Assembly: GCA_023954015.1 (NCBI GenBank)
Contig: JAMLIS010000007.1
Span: 99,384-163,383, forward strand
Length of the DNA: 64,000 nt
Source of the DNA: Burkholderiaceae bacterium
GTDB lineage: Bacteria; Pseudomonadota; Gammaproteobacteria; Burkholderiales; Burkholderiaceae_E
Direction: 5' to 3'
Shown here: positions 45,090-53,487 of the stretch, in pieces
How the letters are laid out: each line of letters starts with the position of its first letter
Numbering within the stretch: the stretch's first letter is position 1
Program-made: the position numbers and the translations under genes
The notes under the pieces: model-generated
What the model saw: the letters and a program-made list of their open reading frames with translations, nothing else
The model's database searches: none
What the model was told of the DNA's origin: nothing

Positions 45090-45991
45090 CGGGACGTCTC
45101 CGGATGGGAAAGGGACGGATCGGAAGACCGGCCCGCGCGGCTGGGCGCGGCCGGCGTCGAGAAAGCGTGTGCGCGTTGCGGGCGAACGAGCCCGCCGGTC
45201 GCGCCGAGCAGGAAGCGGCGCCAGATCGAGTGTCCGACACCGTCGAAGCGCCGCACCGCATCGACGAAGGCGCGCCGCGCGTCGACGTCGACCAGCGGCG
45301 CCGGAAGCAAGGGGTCGAAGACGAGCTGGCGGATCGCGTCGTTGCCGAGCACGAAGGACTCGCGCGCCGCCGCCTCGATCGGCAGCGGCGGCGTGCCGGC
45401 GGACCAGCGCGAAAGCCAGCCCTCCAGCGTGGCGCGCGTCTCGCGATAGCCGCGATCGAGCGACGCGCCATCCCACAGTCGTTCGGCACGGCGCCGGCGT
45501 TCGTCGTCGAAAGAACGCGCGACGAAGACGGCCGCCTCGGCGCCGAGACCGAGCCGCGCGAGGCGATCGCGCAGTGCATCGACTCCGCCCGCGAGATTGT
45601 CGGGCCGAACGAAGAGGCCGCGATCGAGTTCGCGCAATCCGAGCAGCGCGAGCGCGCGCTCGCGCGCACGGCGCAACGCACGATCACTGCGCGGAAGCGC
45701 GCCGACGTGCACGGCGATCCAGCCGCCGTCCCAGTCGCGCACGCGACTCTCGACGTCGCGCCAGCTCGAGACATCGCCAGCCAGCCCCGCCGCCTTCGGG
45801 CCCAGACGGTACTGGCCGCGCTCGAGCGGCTCGATCATCCCGCTGGCGGCAAGTCGGGCGAGCGCCACGCGCACGTTGTTCTGGCGGATACCGAAGAGCG
45901 CGCACGAGGCCACCGCCTCGCGTGCGGACAACCGGCGGTGGGCGATGCCCAGCAGCAGGTTCAGCACGAGATGGCGGGCTTCGGGCTTCAT
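45086..45991 (-). CDS. PaaX-like transcriptional regulator
   Basis: The 301-residue protein has an N-terminal winged-helix segment (ARHLVLNLLLGIAHRRLSAR, GIRQNNVRVALARLAASGMI, YRLGPKAA) and the PaaX central and C-terminal regions (WRDVESRVRDWDGGWIAVHV, LFVRPDNLAGGVDALRDRL). PaaX represses phenylacetate catabolism and senses phenylacetyl-CoA. Here the only coupled gene is an acyl-CoA dehydrogenase, so an acyl-CoA ligand is a reasonable inference. Just upstream of the ATG lie the palindromes TGATCA (45993-45998) and ATGTTACAT (45998-46006), candidate sites for autoregulation. The C-terminal tail after residue 275 is low-complexity. Confidence 0.8.
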   Translation of the reverse strand: MKPEARHLVLNLLLGIAHRRLSAREAVASCALFGIRQNNVRVALARLAASGMIEPLERGQYRLGPKAAGLAGDVSSWRDVESRVRDWDGGWIAVHVGALPRSDRALRRARERALALLGLRELDRGLFVRPDNLAGGVDALRDRLARLGLGAEAAVFVARSFDDERRRRAERLWDGASLDRGYRETRATLEGWLSRWSAGTPPLPIEAAARESFVLGNDAIRQLVFDPLLPAPLVDVDARRAFVDAVRRFDGVGHSIWRRFLLGATGGLVRPQRAHAFSTPAAPSRAGRSSDPSLSHPETSR

Positions 45992-46050
45992 CTGATCATG
46001 TTACATTAGGCGAGAACTCTTGCACAAGGAAGTAATATCCGTCCGGCCAC

Positions 46051-46077
46051 TTGAAATCGGTCGAAGCGGCCTATACT
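46051..46077 (+). promoter_or_regulatory. probable sigma-70 promoter of ssrA
   Basis: TTGAAA at 46051-46056 and TATACT at 46072-46077 lie 47 bases before the tmRNA 5' end, in an AT-richer stretch. The spacer of 15 is a little short. The leader to the mature 5' end would be about 40 bases and contains a small hairpin (CGCG-aagtcgt-CGCG). Confidence 0.5.
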
Positions 46078-46124
46078 TGCAACATGCGCGAAGTCGTCGC
46101 GCAGTGTTGCCAGATACCGAATTC

Positions 46125-46486
46125 GGGGCCGACCAGGTTTCGACGTGGGTAGCGAAGCGGCACAGGGCATGCCGAGGCGCCTTTTCCTCGTAAATCCATT
46201 GGCAACACCACAAACGCCAACGACGAGCGTTTCGCACTGGCCGCTTAAGGCCTGAGCCGCTGCACCGGGTCGCCGACAGCCCGGGTTCCGCAAGGAACTG
46301 CAGCGTCATTCATGTCGGCTCGTGCCGCATCGGGCTACTTGATGCGGAGCTAAAACCAAGGTGGCTGGGTGCAGGTCGGCCTGTCGATCGGCTAAACCTG
46401 CATCGAGACAAAGTAGATCGACTACGCATGTAGAACTGGTCGTAGAGGACTTGCGGACGCGGGTTCGATTCCCGCCGGCTCCACCA
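46125..46486 (+). ncRNA. ssrA: transfer-messenger RNA (tmRNA)
   Basis: Rescues stalled ribosomes and tags their nascent peptides. The 5' end GGGGCCG pairs with CGGCTCC before the terminal ACCA, forming the 7-bp acceptor stem with one G-U pair. The T-arm reads GGGTTCGATTCCC. The tag frame at 46216-46248 encodes ANDERFALAA followed by TAA, a typical betaproteobacterial degradation tag. Pseudoknot regions lie between the tag and the T-arm. The 362-base length is normal. Its 3' end is the likely attachment site of the island that begins immediately downstream. Confidence 0.96.
46461..46486 (+). other. putative attachment site (attL) in the tmRNA 3' end
   Basis: The T-arm and acceptor 3' strand, ending in CCACCA, are followed directly by integrase-associated genes in the same orientation. 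Tyrosine integrases with a DUF4102 arm domain commonly recombine at the 3' ends of tRNA or tmRNA genes and restore the sequence. The second copy expected at the right end is not in this window, so the exact core cannot be defined. Confidence 0.55.
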
Positions 46487-46521
46487 TCACCCCTTCCAGT
46501 GCCGTCCAGCGGCATCCTGAG

Positions 46522-46548
46522 AACCCGCCTAAGTGCGGGTTTTTCTTT
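46522..46548 (+). terminator. Rho-independent terminator after ssrA
   Basis: AACCCGC at 46522-46528 pairs with GCGGGTT at 46535-46541 around a 6-base loop, followed by a T-rich tract (TTTTCTTT). It lies 36 bases after the tmRNA 3' end, just inside the putative island. Confidence 0.85.
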
Positions 46549-46640
46549 GTCTTTTCGTCCGATAGGGGGCAATAGCGTCCGTTGACAGCCAAGAGAAAGA
46601 GGGGGCAAGATTGGGGGCCGATTTCGGGACACAAAAACCC

Positions 46641-47111
46641 ATGCCCCCAGACCGTCGAAGGAACGCGCTGGACCAGGCGCGCATCGAAGCAACGATGCCC
46701 GGCGAGAAAGACATTCGCCTGTACGACGGTGACGGGCTGCACCTGCTGATCACGCCGAACGGTGCGCGGTACTGGCGGTTCAAGTACTGGCACGAGGGAA
46801 AGCCACAGAGTGTTTCGGCGGGCGTCTTTCCCGCCATCAGCCTGGCGGACGCACGGGCGAAGCGCGACGAGTACCGCACGCTCCTTGCGCAGTGCGTCAA
46901 TCCAAGCGACATCAAGAAGGCGGAACGCGCCCTCGAGCGCGACGAGGAAGCGCGTCGACTCCACGGGATGCGCTTCTCCATCGAAAGCGACGGGACCCTG
47001 GCGATCCGACTCGGAAGGCGAGAGGTCACGCTCACACCCAGCGAAACGGCCGAATTGCGCCGCTTTCTCGATGCGACGCGCACTGTCGCACAAGGGGCCG
47101 AATCATGTTGA
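46641..47111 (+). CDS. stand-alone integrase arm-type DNA-binding (DUF4102-like) protein
   Basis: A 156-residue protein. Residues 22-95 (IRLYDGDGLHLLITPNGARY, then WRFKYWHEGKPQSVSAGVFP and ISLADARAKRDEYRTLLAQ) match the N-terminal arm-binding domain of P4-type integrases, the same domain that begins the next gene. No core-binding or catalytic domain follows; instead there is a short C-terminal part (GTLAIRLGRREVTLTPSETA) resembling a small beta-helix module. Its last codons overlap the integrase ATG (ATGTTGA), so translation is coupled. It could compete for arm sites, aid excision, or be a relic of an older integrase. Confidence 0.72.
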   Translation: MPPDRRRNALDQARIEATMPGEKDIRLYDGDGLHLLITPNGARYWRFKYWHEGKPQSVSAGVFPAISLADARAKRDEYRTLLAQCVNPSDIKKAERALERDEEARRLHGMRFSIESDGTLAIRLGRREVTLTPSETAELRRFLDATRTVAQGAESC

Positions 47112-48325
47112 CCGTCAACGCGATCAAGAACGCGAAGCCGGGCAAGACGCCGAAGGGCGTAGCCACTGCCAAGCCCTACAAGATGGGTGACGCGGGTGGT
47201 CTGTATCTGGAAGTGACCCCGACCGGGGGTAAGTACTGGCGACTGAAGTACCGAGTCATGGGCAAGGAAAAGCGTCTTTCGCTCGGCGTATATCCGGACA
47301 CCGGACTTGCCGAAGCCCGCCAGCGCCGGGACGACGCGCGGAAGCTGCTCGCCGAGGGGATCGACCCGAGCGAGCATCGCAAGGCGACCAGAACCATGCG
47401 CGCCGAGCGCGTGTCGAACAGTTTCGAAGCCGTTGCGCGCGAGTGGTATGCGAAGTACGCGCCCGGCTGGCACCCGTCGCACGGCGATCGAATCCTGCGC
47501 CGGTTCGAGCGTGATGTATTTCCATGGATCGGCGGGCGCTCCGTTACCGACGTGACCGCGCCGGAACTGTTGGCTGTCCTGCGGCGCATCGAAGGTCGGG
47601 GCGCGCTGGAAACCGCGCATCGGGCACTCGGCAACTGCGGACAGGTGCTCCGTTACGCCGTAGCCACTGGTCGCGCCGAACGCGACGCGTCCGGTGATCT
47701 TCGGGGAGCACTACCGCCTGTACGCGGCGAGCATTTCGTCGCGGTCACCGAACCGAAGAAGGTCGGCGAGCTGCTGCGAGCCCTGGACGGCTACCGCGGA
47801 ACATTGACCGTGCAATGCGCCCTGCGTCTGGCGCCGCTCGTATTTGTGCGGCCCGGTGAGTTGCGAAAAGCCGAATGGGCCGATGTCGATCTGGATGCGG
47901 CCGAATGGCGTTACGTCGTCACCAAGACGAGAACGCCACACGTTGTCCCGTTGTCATCGCAGGCGATAGCAATCTTGCGCGAATTACATCCACTGACCGG
48001 ACGTTCGCGCTTTGTCTTTCCGGGTGCGCGCAGCAACGGTCGGCCGATGAGCGAAAACGCCATACTGGCAGCGCTGCGGCGGCTCGGGATTCCGAAAGAC
48101 GAAATGAGCGGACACGGATTCCGCGCGATGGCGCGAACGATCCTCGATGAAGTGCTCGGCGTGCGGATCGACTGGATCGAGCATCAGCTGGCGCACGCAG
48201 TGCGGGATGCGAACGGTCGTGCGTACAACCGCACGGCACATCTGCCAGAGCGGCACAAGATGATGCAGCAATGGGCGGACTGGTTGGATGAGCAGAGAGT
48301 GGCCTCGTTGATCGAGGCAGTGTGA
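47105..48325 (+). CDS. tyrosine-type site-specific integrase (P4 family)
   Basis: The 406-residue protein has an arm-binding DUF4102 domain (MLTVNAIKNAKPGKTPKG, GGLYLEVTPTGGKYWRLKYR, LSLGVYPDTGLAEARQRRDD), a core-binding SAM-like domain (about 100-200) and a catalytic domain. Catalytic residues are visible: Arg249 in VRPGELRKAEW, His337 and Arg340 in HGFRAMARTIL, and Tyr374 in GRAYNRTAHLPERHKMMQQW. All are intact, so the enzyme is probably active. It lies 0.6 kb behind the tmRNA 3' end in the same orientation, consistent with integration there. Confidence 0.94.
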   Translation: MLTVNAIKNAKPGKTPKGVATAKPYKMGDAGGLYLEVTPTGGKYWRLKYRVMGKEKRLSLGVYPDTGLAEARQRRDDARKLLAEGIDPSEHRKATRTMRAERVSNSFEAVAREWYAKYAPGWHPSHGDRILRRFERDVFPWIGGRSVTDVTAPELLAVLRRIEGRGALETAHRALGNCGQVLRYAVATGRAERDASGDLRGALPPVRGEHFVAVTEPKKVGELLRALDGYRGTLTVQCALRLAPLVFVRPGELRKAEWADVDLDAAEWRYVVTKTRTPHVVPLSSQAIAILRELHPLTGRSRFVFPGARSNGRPMSENAILAALRRLGIPKDEMSGHGFRAMARTILDEVLGVRIDWIEHQLAHAVRDANGRAYNRTAHLPERHKMMQQWADWLDEQRVASLIEAV

Positions 48326-48363
48326 TGCTGAATCCGCCGAAGGCGCGCTCGCCAGCTGGGAGT

Positions 48364-48390
48364 GGGGGGCGCGCCCGCAGGAGGCCCCCC
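48364..48390. other. GC-rich hairpin after the integrase gene
   Basis: GGGGGGC at 48364-48370 and GCCCCCC at 48384-48390 form a perfect 7-bp stem around a 13-base loop, 39 bases after the integrase stop. It has no T-run. The rest of the 200-base gap 48326-48525 shows no gene; it is also where the base composition changes. Confidence 0.45.
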
Positions 48391-48525
48391 GGAAGGATCA
48401 GTAGCAGCCATCGAGTGCCGCCGCCACTTTTCGCGCGGGCGAATCGAGGCGGTGAGATCTCGGCAGCCGAAGGAAAGCAAGCACGGCGACGCCTGTTCCT
48501 GACATGGCATCGCTTCCTCCAGACT

Positions 48526-49287
48526 TCATGCCGCACGGCCTCCATCGACGGTGATACATGTACCAGTAATAAATGCAGCCTCGTCGCTAGCGAGAAAAAC
48601 GGCTGCCGCCGCGATGTCACTCGAGGAGCAGAGCCGATTAAGAGGAACCTTCGACAGGACACTCGCCCGCCGAGCACTATCAAGCTCTCCTCCCATGAAC
48701 GCGTCCGCTAGACCGGTGTCGGGATTGAAACCGGGATTAATGCAATTCGATCGAAGGTTCTTCGATCCCAACTCGACAGCGATCCCGCTACTCGCCGCAA
48801 TCACGGCCGCCTTACTCGCCCCATACCATGATAGTCCTGCACTCGCGCGAATGCCAGCCACTGAAGCTATGTTAATGAAGCTTCCGCCTCCGGAACGTAT
48901 CATTATAGGAACCGCGTGTATAACCGACATATAGATGCTTTTCAGATTAACCGTCAGCACTCGGTCGAACTCGGCTTCGGTCACTTCTGTCATCGGCTTG
49001 TTTTGGTAGCTCCAACCGGCATTGTTTACAACTACATCTAGCCGCCCATAGCGTGCATCCGCCTCCGCTACCAAGGCCGCGTAATGTCGACCGTCGGAGA
49101 TATCTCCACGGACGAAAGCGACTCGTGCGCCCAACCCCTCTATGTCCGCCGCAGTTTGTGTGAGTCCGGTCTCGTTCAGGTCGTTAAGAACGAGAGTCGC
49201 CCCTTCCCGCGCCATCCGAATTGCAATATTGGCACCGATCCCACTTCCCGCCCCAGTAACAATAACAACCTTGCCGTCAAGCCTCAT
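48526..49287 (-). CDS. short-chain dehydrogenase/reductase (SDR)
   Basis: Classical NAD(P)-dependent SDR of 253 residues. It has the cofactor motif TGAGSGIG in GKVVIVTGAGSGIGANIAIR, NNAG in LDVVVNNAGWSYQNKPM, the catalytic Ser in FINIASVAGIRASAG and Y-x-x-x-K in WYGASKAAVIA. An Asp after the second strand (LVLNDLNETG) suggests NAD rather than NADP. ATG at 49287 begins MRLDGKVVIV as usual. It is the last gene of the minus-strand catabolic block and could oxidise a hydroxyacyl or alcohol intermediate; its substrate is unknown. Confidence 0.88.
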   Translation of the reverse strand: MRLDGKVVIVTGAGSGIGANIAIRMAREGATLVLNDLNETGLTQTAADIEGLGARVAFVRGDISDGRHYAALVAEADARYGRLDVVVNNAGWSYQNKPMTEVTEAEFDRVLTVNLKSIYMSVIHAVPIMIRSGGGSFINIASVAGIRASAGLSWYGASKAAVIAASSGIAVELGSKNLRSNCINPGFNPDTGLADAFMGGELDSARRASVLSKVPLNRLCSSSDIAAAAVFLASDEAAFITGTCITVDGGRAA

Positions 49288-49418
49288 GCTTGTTACTCCA
49301 CAAAATTCGCTCAATGAGACCACAATCGGGGCGTAACCCGGCGGGTGTTGCGATCGTCTCAGCAGGCCGTCGCTATACGATCGGGCGCCCTATCGTAGCG
49401 AGGCCACGGACGAATGCC

Positions 49419-51419
49419 CTACGATCGAACATTGGCGGACTCGCCCTGCCGAAAATCCGCTGCCATTAGGGCTTCGTCCAGAATCTCTGCAATGTCGCGA
49501 ACGTCAAGCGGCGCCTTTCCATCTGACTGCCGGGCTTCCGCCTTGCAACCATCGTCAAGCATTAACAGACAGAAGGGACAAGCCGTGGCGACCGTCGAAG
49601 CACCCGTCTCGCGCGCTTGTTGAGCGCGAATAAGGTTCACGCGTTGAGTGGGCGGTTCTACCATGAACGCATGACCACCTCCGCTACCGCAACAAAAGGA
49701 TTTCTCGCGGGAGCGCTCCATCTCGGTAATAGCCTCGCCCGCGCCGCCAAGGACTGCGCGAGGTGCGTCGAACTCACGCATATGGCGACCGAGATAGCAC
49801 GGATCATGAAACGTGATGGTGCTCGCCCCTTCCTTCTGGATCTGCGGCAATCGCTTTTCTCGAATCAACATCGACAGCAGTTCCGAATGATGTAGGACCT
49901 CATATTTACCGCCGAAGTCCGGGTACTCATTCTTGAAGGTATTCACGCCATGAGGGCAAATGCTGACAATGCGGTTGAATTTACGAGCGTTGAGCGTCTC
50001 AATATTCGCGGTAGCCTGCAATTGAAACAGATAATCGTTACCCGTGCGTCGTGCGGGGTCACCAGTGCACCTCTCATCGTCGCCGAGAATAGCGAATTCC
50101 TCGCCCGCGTAACGTAAGAGCCGTACGAGGGAGCGAACTACCTTCTGCGCGCGTGCATCCAGCGCGGCGGTACATCCGACCCAAAGCAAGGTTTCGGTTT
50201 CTTCCCCCGGTCCGAGTATGCGAAGATCGAGGTCACGGCACCAATCCAGGCGAGAGAAACGAGTTCCTGCCCATGGGTGACCGCGTTGTTCGATCGACAG
50301 CGTAGCGCCGGCAATCCCGTCCGGAACGCGACCGGCTTCCATCGATAGATGGCGACGCATGTCGACGATCTTGGGCATTTGTTCGATGAAGAGCGGACAT
50401 GCCTCAAGACAGGCACCACACGTCGTGCACGCCCAGATCGTCTCCTCTTTGATGGCACCGCCGACCAAGGGGACGTCAGCGTCATCTTTCTCCCTTTCCA
50501 GGAGGTGATCGCGCATGTCCATGATAAGCCGCTTTGGACTAAGCGGCTTGCCAGCGGCATGGGCTGGGCACATTTCCTGGCAGCGTCCACATTCGGTGCA
50601 GGCATAGAGATCGAGCGTCTGCTTGCGTGGAAGTTGCTCGATCTCCGCGAGGCCAAGCCTTGGCTGTTCCAGGTCGACTGGCGTAAGCCGCCCGGTCTGC
50701 CGCAGGTTGCGCATATATACGTTCGGAATGGCGACGACTATATGTAGGTGCTTCGAACCAGGAAGGTAGATGAGGAAACCGAGAATCGCCAACATGTGCA
50801 CCCAGGCGAAGATAGTCGCTCCTGTCGACGCCGCTGCATTCGTCGCGCCGAGCGCGGAAAGCCCCGTCGCCAAGCCGGAACTGACCGGCCGCCACGGCGC
50901 CGAAGGATCACCGTCGAGAATCTGGAAAGCGTGCTGAAAGAGCATGCTGACCACGACGGCCGTGACTAACAGAAGAATAATGAGGGCGTCCGACTTGTTG
51001 GAGCCCTCGAAGCGTGCCGGTGCGCGTACCAGACGCTGGACCAGCGCCATCGTGACGGCAACCAGTAGTAGCACCGCGAAGATATCCTGACCGAGCGCGA
51101 TCCAGGTCGAACCGCCGATCGCGTCAAGCGAAAATAATGGTGAGAAACCTGCCCCGAACACCTGCACCACTGCGGTAAGCAGAAACACGAAGCCGAAGAA
51201 CATCATCAGGTGCAAGGATCCGGCATACCGCTTGCGCAATAGTCGTGCGTGTCCAAAGACGTTTACCACGACGCCTTTCGCTCGCGGCAGGAACGGACCG
51301 AGGCGCCCTCCCTCGGCAGGTGCCGCAAACAGTGGGCGTGCAAGGCGCCAAAAGCGAACGCCCGCCCACGCAAGTGCCGCCAAGATAACGATGAGCCGCA
51401 AAGTAAGCTCAATCGACAT
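49419..51419 (-). CDS. membrane Fe-S oxidoreductase of EtfD/DgcB type
   Basis: The 666-residue protein combines an N-terminal membrane domain of about five or six helices (residues 1-225, NarI-like, with His70, His163 and His208 as possible heme ligands) with a soluble part. The soluble part has two 4Fe-4S motifs, CTECGRCQEMCP (Cys274, 277, 280, 284) and CTTCGACLEACP (Cys331, 334, 337, 341), followed by two CCG-type domains, the second with FHDPCYLG and FCCGSGGG. Proteins of this layout take electrons from ETF and pass them to quinone (EtfD of mycobacteria, DgcB of dimethylglycine oxidation). Its place beside etfAB supports that role here. Confidence 0.85.
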   Translation of the reverse strand: MSIELTLRLIVILAALAWAGVRFWRLARPLFAAPAEGGRLGPFLPRAKGVVVNVFGHARLLRKRYAGSLHLMMFFGFVFLLTAVVQVFGAGFSPLFSLDAIGGSTWIALGQDIFAVLLLVAVTMALVQRLVRAPARFEGSNKSDALIILLLVTAVVVSMLFQHAFQILDGDPSAPWRPVSSGLATGLSALGATNAAASTGATIFAWVHMLAILGFLIYLPGSKHLHIVVAIPNVYMRNLRQTGRLTPVDLEQPRLGLAEIEQLPRKQTLDLYACTECGRCQEMCPAHAAGKPLSPKRLIMDMRDHLLEREKDDADVPLVGGAIKEETIWACTTCGACLEACPLFIEQMPKIVDMRRHLSMEAGRVPDGIAGATLSIEQRGHPWAGTRFSRLDWCRDLDLRILGPGEETETLLWVGCTAALDARAQKVVRSLVRLLRYAGEEFAILGDDERCTGDPARRTGNDYLFQLQATANIETLNARKFNRIVSICPHGVNTFKNEYPDFGGKYEVLHHSELLSMLIREKRLPQIQKEGASTITFHDPCYLGRHMREFDAPRAVLGGAGEAITEMERSREKSFCCGSGGGHAFMVEPPTQRVNLIRAQQARETGASTVATACPFCLLMLDDGCKAEARQSDGKAPLDVRDIAEILDEALMAADFRQGESANVRS

Positions 51420-51677
51420 GAGATGCGCTCCGAATTTCCTCTCTCAAGGTCGCGATAGCAGGGCTTGAGACGAGGCGCGGCCTTGAAACGGGAGTACGCC
51501 CCGAATTCAAGCGGCAGATGAACGAGTGGTGCGCCAGCAGCAGACGCGGAGTGTGCAGCCGGCGAACCCAGACTGACCGAGTAGCCTCGGCATCCTCCGG
51601 TCGGGCGACGGCGCAAATTGCAGGGGATGCGCTGTGACCCGCGAACTACAGCTTGTCACCACGCATCCAGCGAAACG

Positions 51678-52661
51678 TCACGTAACCCTTTCCTCCATCA
51701 TGAGTCTCTCGAGGAATGCCGGCATGACTTCCTTCCAATCGCCCACAACTCCATAGTTGGAGATACCAAAGATCGGCGCCGATTCATCGCTATTGACGGC
51801 GACGATCAGAGGGGCAGACGAGCACCCAACCAAGTGCTGAATCGCACCTGAAATACCGACAGCGAGGTAAACATCTGGCGCGATGGTCTTTCCGGTCAGA
51901 CCGACCTGAAGGCTTGGCGGCACCCAGCCCGAATCGACCGCCACACGCGACGCGCCGACGGCCCCTCCAACGAGATCGGCAATTTGGCGCAGGAGAGCGA
52001 AGGGCTCGGGGCCGCCAAGCCCTCCTCCTCCGGAAATTACAACTCGAGCCCGATCGACGCTCATGCCTTCAACGGCGACGCGCTTGATCTCTCCGCAGGA
52101 AGTCCTCAACGATGGGGGCTCGAACGCATGGCGCACAGTAGTGCAAGCGCCACCGCTCGTGGCCACCGCTGCAGCGAAAGCCCGCGGGCGTGGGACAACG
52201 ACACAAGGTCCTGTTCCCGCATGAATGGTTGCCATGACGGCTCCGCCTGAAACCGGGCGCACGGCCTTCAAGCTCCCGTCCGAGCTGACCTCAACTTGCG
52301 TGACATCCTGCAACAATTGCCAGCGGTTATGCACCGCCAGGCGGGCCGCCATCTCGGCACCGAGTACCGTGCGCGGCAAGATCACTATCTGAGGCGCAAG
52401 TTCGCGGCACAACTGAATCAATGCAGCTGCATGCGCTTCGGGCCAGGGATCCGCCAGACGGTCGTCTTGCAGCACATGCACGGTGTCGGCATCGGTCTTC
52501 GTCACCTCCTCCAATACGGCATCGGTATGGGCGCCAATTACGACGACACCGATACCGCACGAGACCGATGCGGACAAAGCCTTTGCGACCGTTGCTAATT
52601 CCCAGAACTCCGGTCGCAGTTCGTCGCCGTCGATTTCGGCCAAGACAAGGATGTTTTTCAT
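51678..52661 (-). CDS. etfA: electron transfer flavoprotein subunit alpha
   Basis: FAD-binding half of ETF. The 327 residues begin MKNILVLAEIDGDELRPEFW. The C-terminal FAD domain contains RVVISGGGGLGGPEPFALLR and GASRVAVDSGWVPPSLQVGL, then TGKTIAPDVYLAVGISGAIQ and FGISNYGVVGDW, diagnostic of EtfA. ATG at 52661 has an AGGGAG ribosome site; a TTG two codons earlier is in frame. It is 2 bases downstream of etfB. The 258 bases between it and the Fe-S protein gene hold no recognisable feature. Confidence 0.94.
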   Translation of the reverse strand: MKNILVLAEIDGDELRPEFWELATVAKALSASVSCGIGVVVIGAHTDAVLEEVTKTDADTVHVLQDDRLADPWPEAHAAALIQLCRELAPQIVILPRTVLGAEMAARLAVHNRWQLLQDVTQVEVSSDGSLKAVRPVSGGAVMATIHAGTGPCVVVPRPRAFAAAVATSGGACTTVRHAFEPPSLRTSCGEIKRVAVEGMSVDRARVVISGGGGLGGPEPFALLRQIADLVGGAVGASRVAVDSGWVPPSLQVGLTGKTIAPDVYLAVGISGAIQHLVGCSSAPLIVAVNSDESAPIFGISNYGVVGDWKEVMPAFLERLMMEERVT

Positions 52662-52663
52662 GC

Positions 52664-53473
52664 TCAAGACTCCCTATGGAGATGGAGCGCCCCTGCCGCC
52701 AGCAATGTCTCAGCCAGGCGAGCGCCGGCATCCTGGCCGCTTGCAGCCTCGATGAATGTGCAACTGCGTCCCATGGCAGGCATCGCGAGATCAACGACTT
52801 CTGGTGCGCACGACTGTGTACCGAGGCCAGCGAGTTCACTGAGAGTGAGCACGCGTGGTTGCTTACGGGCTGTTGCCAGGCGCGCCGCGACGGTCGGCAT
52901 CCGCAGGGCACCGAGTTCGCTGGTAACGGTTATCAAAGTGGGCAGTTCGGCCGTCATCGTCATCGAACCGTTAGCGAGCACGCGTTCGATCCTGACCTTT
53001 CCTCCCTCGAGATGGACGCTCTTCGCCAACGTGAGCATGGGGACCTCCAGCAGATCGGCAAGGATGCAGGGGGTCACGGCGTTATCCCAATCTGACCCCT
53101 GGCGCCCGCAGAGGATAAGATCGGCTCCACCAATTTGCTGAATCACTGCACCAAGGGCCGCGGCAATTGGATAGGGATTCCAGGTGGCGAGTGACGGATC
53201 TTGCACGAGGATAAGCTGATCGGCACCTACCGCCAGCGAACGCTTCATCACATCGTTGTTGAAACGTTCGCCCGCCGCAATGCATACAATTTCAAGTTCC
53301 TTATCAGTCTCGCGCAACCGCAATGCCGCCTCGAGAGCCTGCTCGTCGAAGCCGTTAATTACTGGTGGTGCCGACGCACCGACTGTGATCTTCTTCTCCT
53401 GTTTGTCGAGCACCAAAGACGATGCCGGCGTCAGAGGGTCGATCACCTGCTTGAGACATACAACAATACGCAT
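52664..53473 (-). CDS. etfB: electron transfer flavoprotein subunit beta
   Basis: The 269-residue partner of EtfA, binding AMP. Family blocks are MRIVVCLKQVIDPLTPASSL, PPVINGFDEQALEAALRLRE, LSVGADQ-like AVGADQLILVQDPSL, LILCGRQGSDWDNAVTPCIL and an AELPTLITVTSELGALRMPT segment. ATG at 53473 follows a clear AAAGGGG ribosome site that overlaps the end of the upstream flavoprotein gene; a longer GTG start would destroy that arrangement. The EtfAB pair accepts electrons from flavin dehydrogenases, here presumably the neighbouring ones. Confidence 0.94.
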   Translation of the reverse strand: MRIVVCLKQVIDPLTPASSLVLDKQEKKITVGASAPPVINGFDEQALEAALRLRETDKELEIVCIAAGERFNNDVMKRSLAVGADQLILVQDPSLATWNPYPIAAALGAVIQQIGGADLILCGRQGSDWDNAVTPCILADLLEVPMLTLAKSVHLEGGKVRIERVLANGSMTMTAELPTLITVTSELGALRMPTVAARLATARKQPRVLTLSELAGLGTQSCAPEVVDLAMPAMGRSCTFIEAASGQDAGARLAETLLAAGALHLHRES

Positions 53474-53487
53474 GCTGCTAACCCCTT

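Noticed and set aside
48364..48390. Hairpin after integrase as an intrinsic terminator
   Set aside because: Perfect stem but no T-tract on either strand, so it is listed only as a hairpin.
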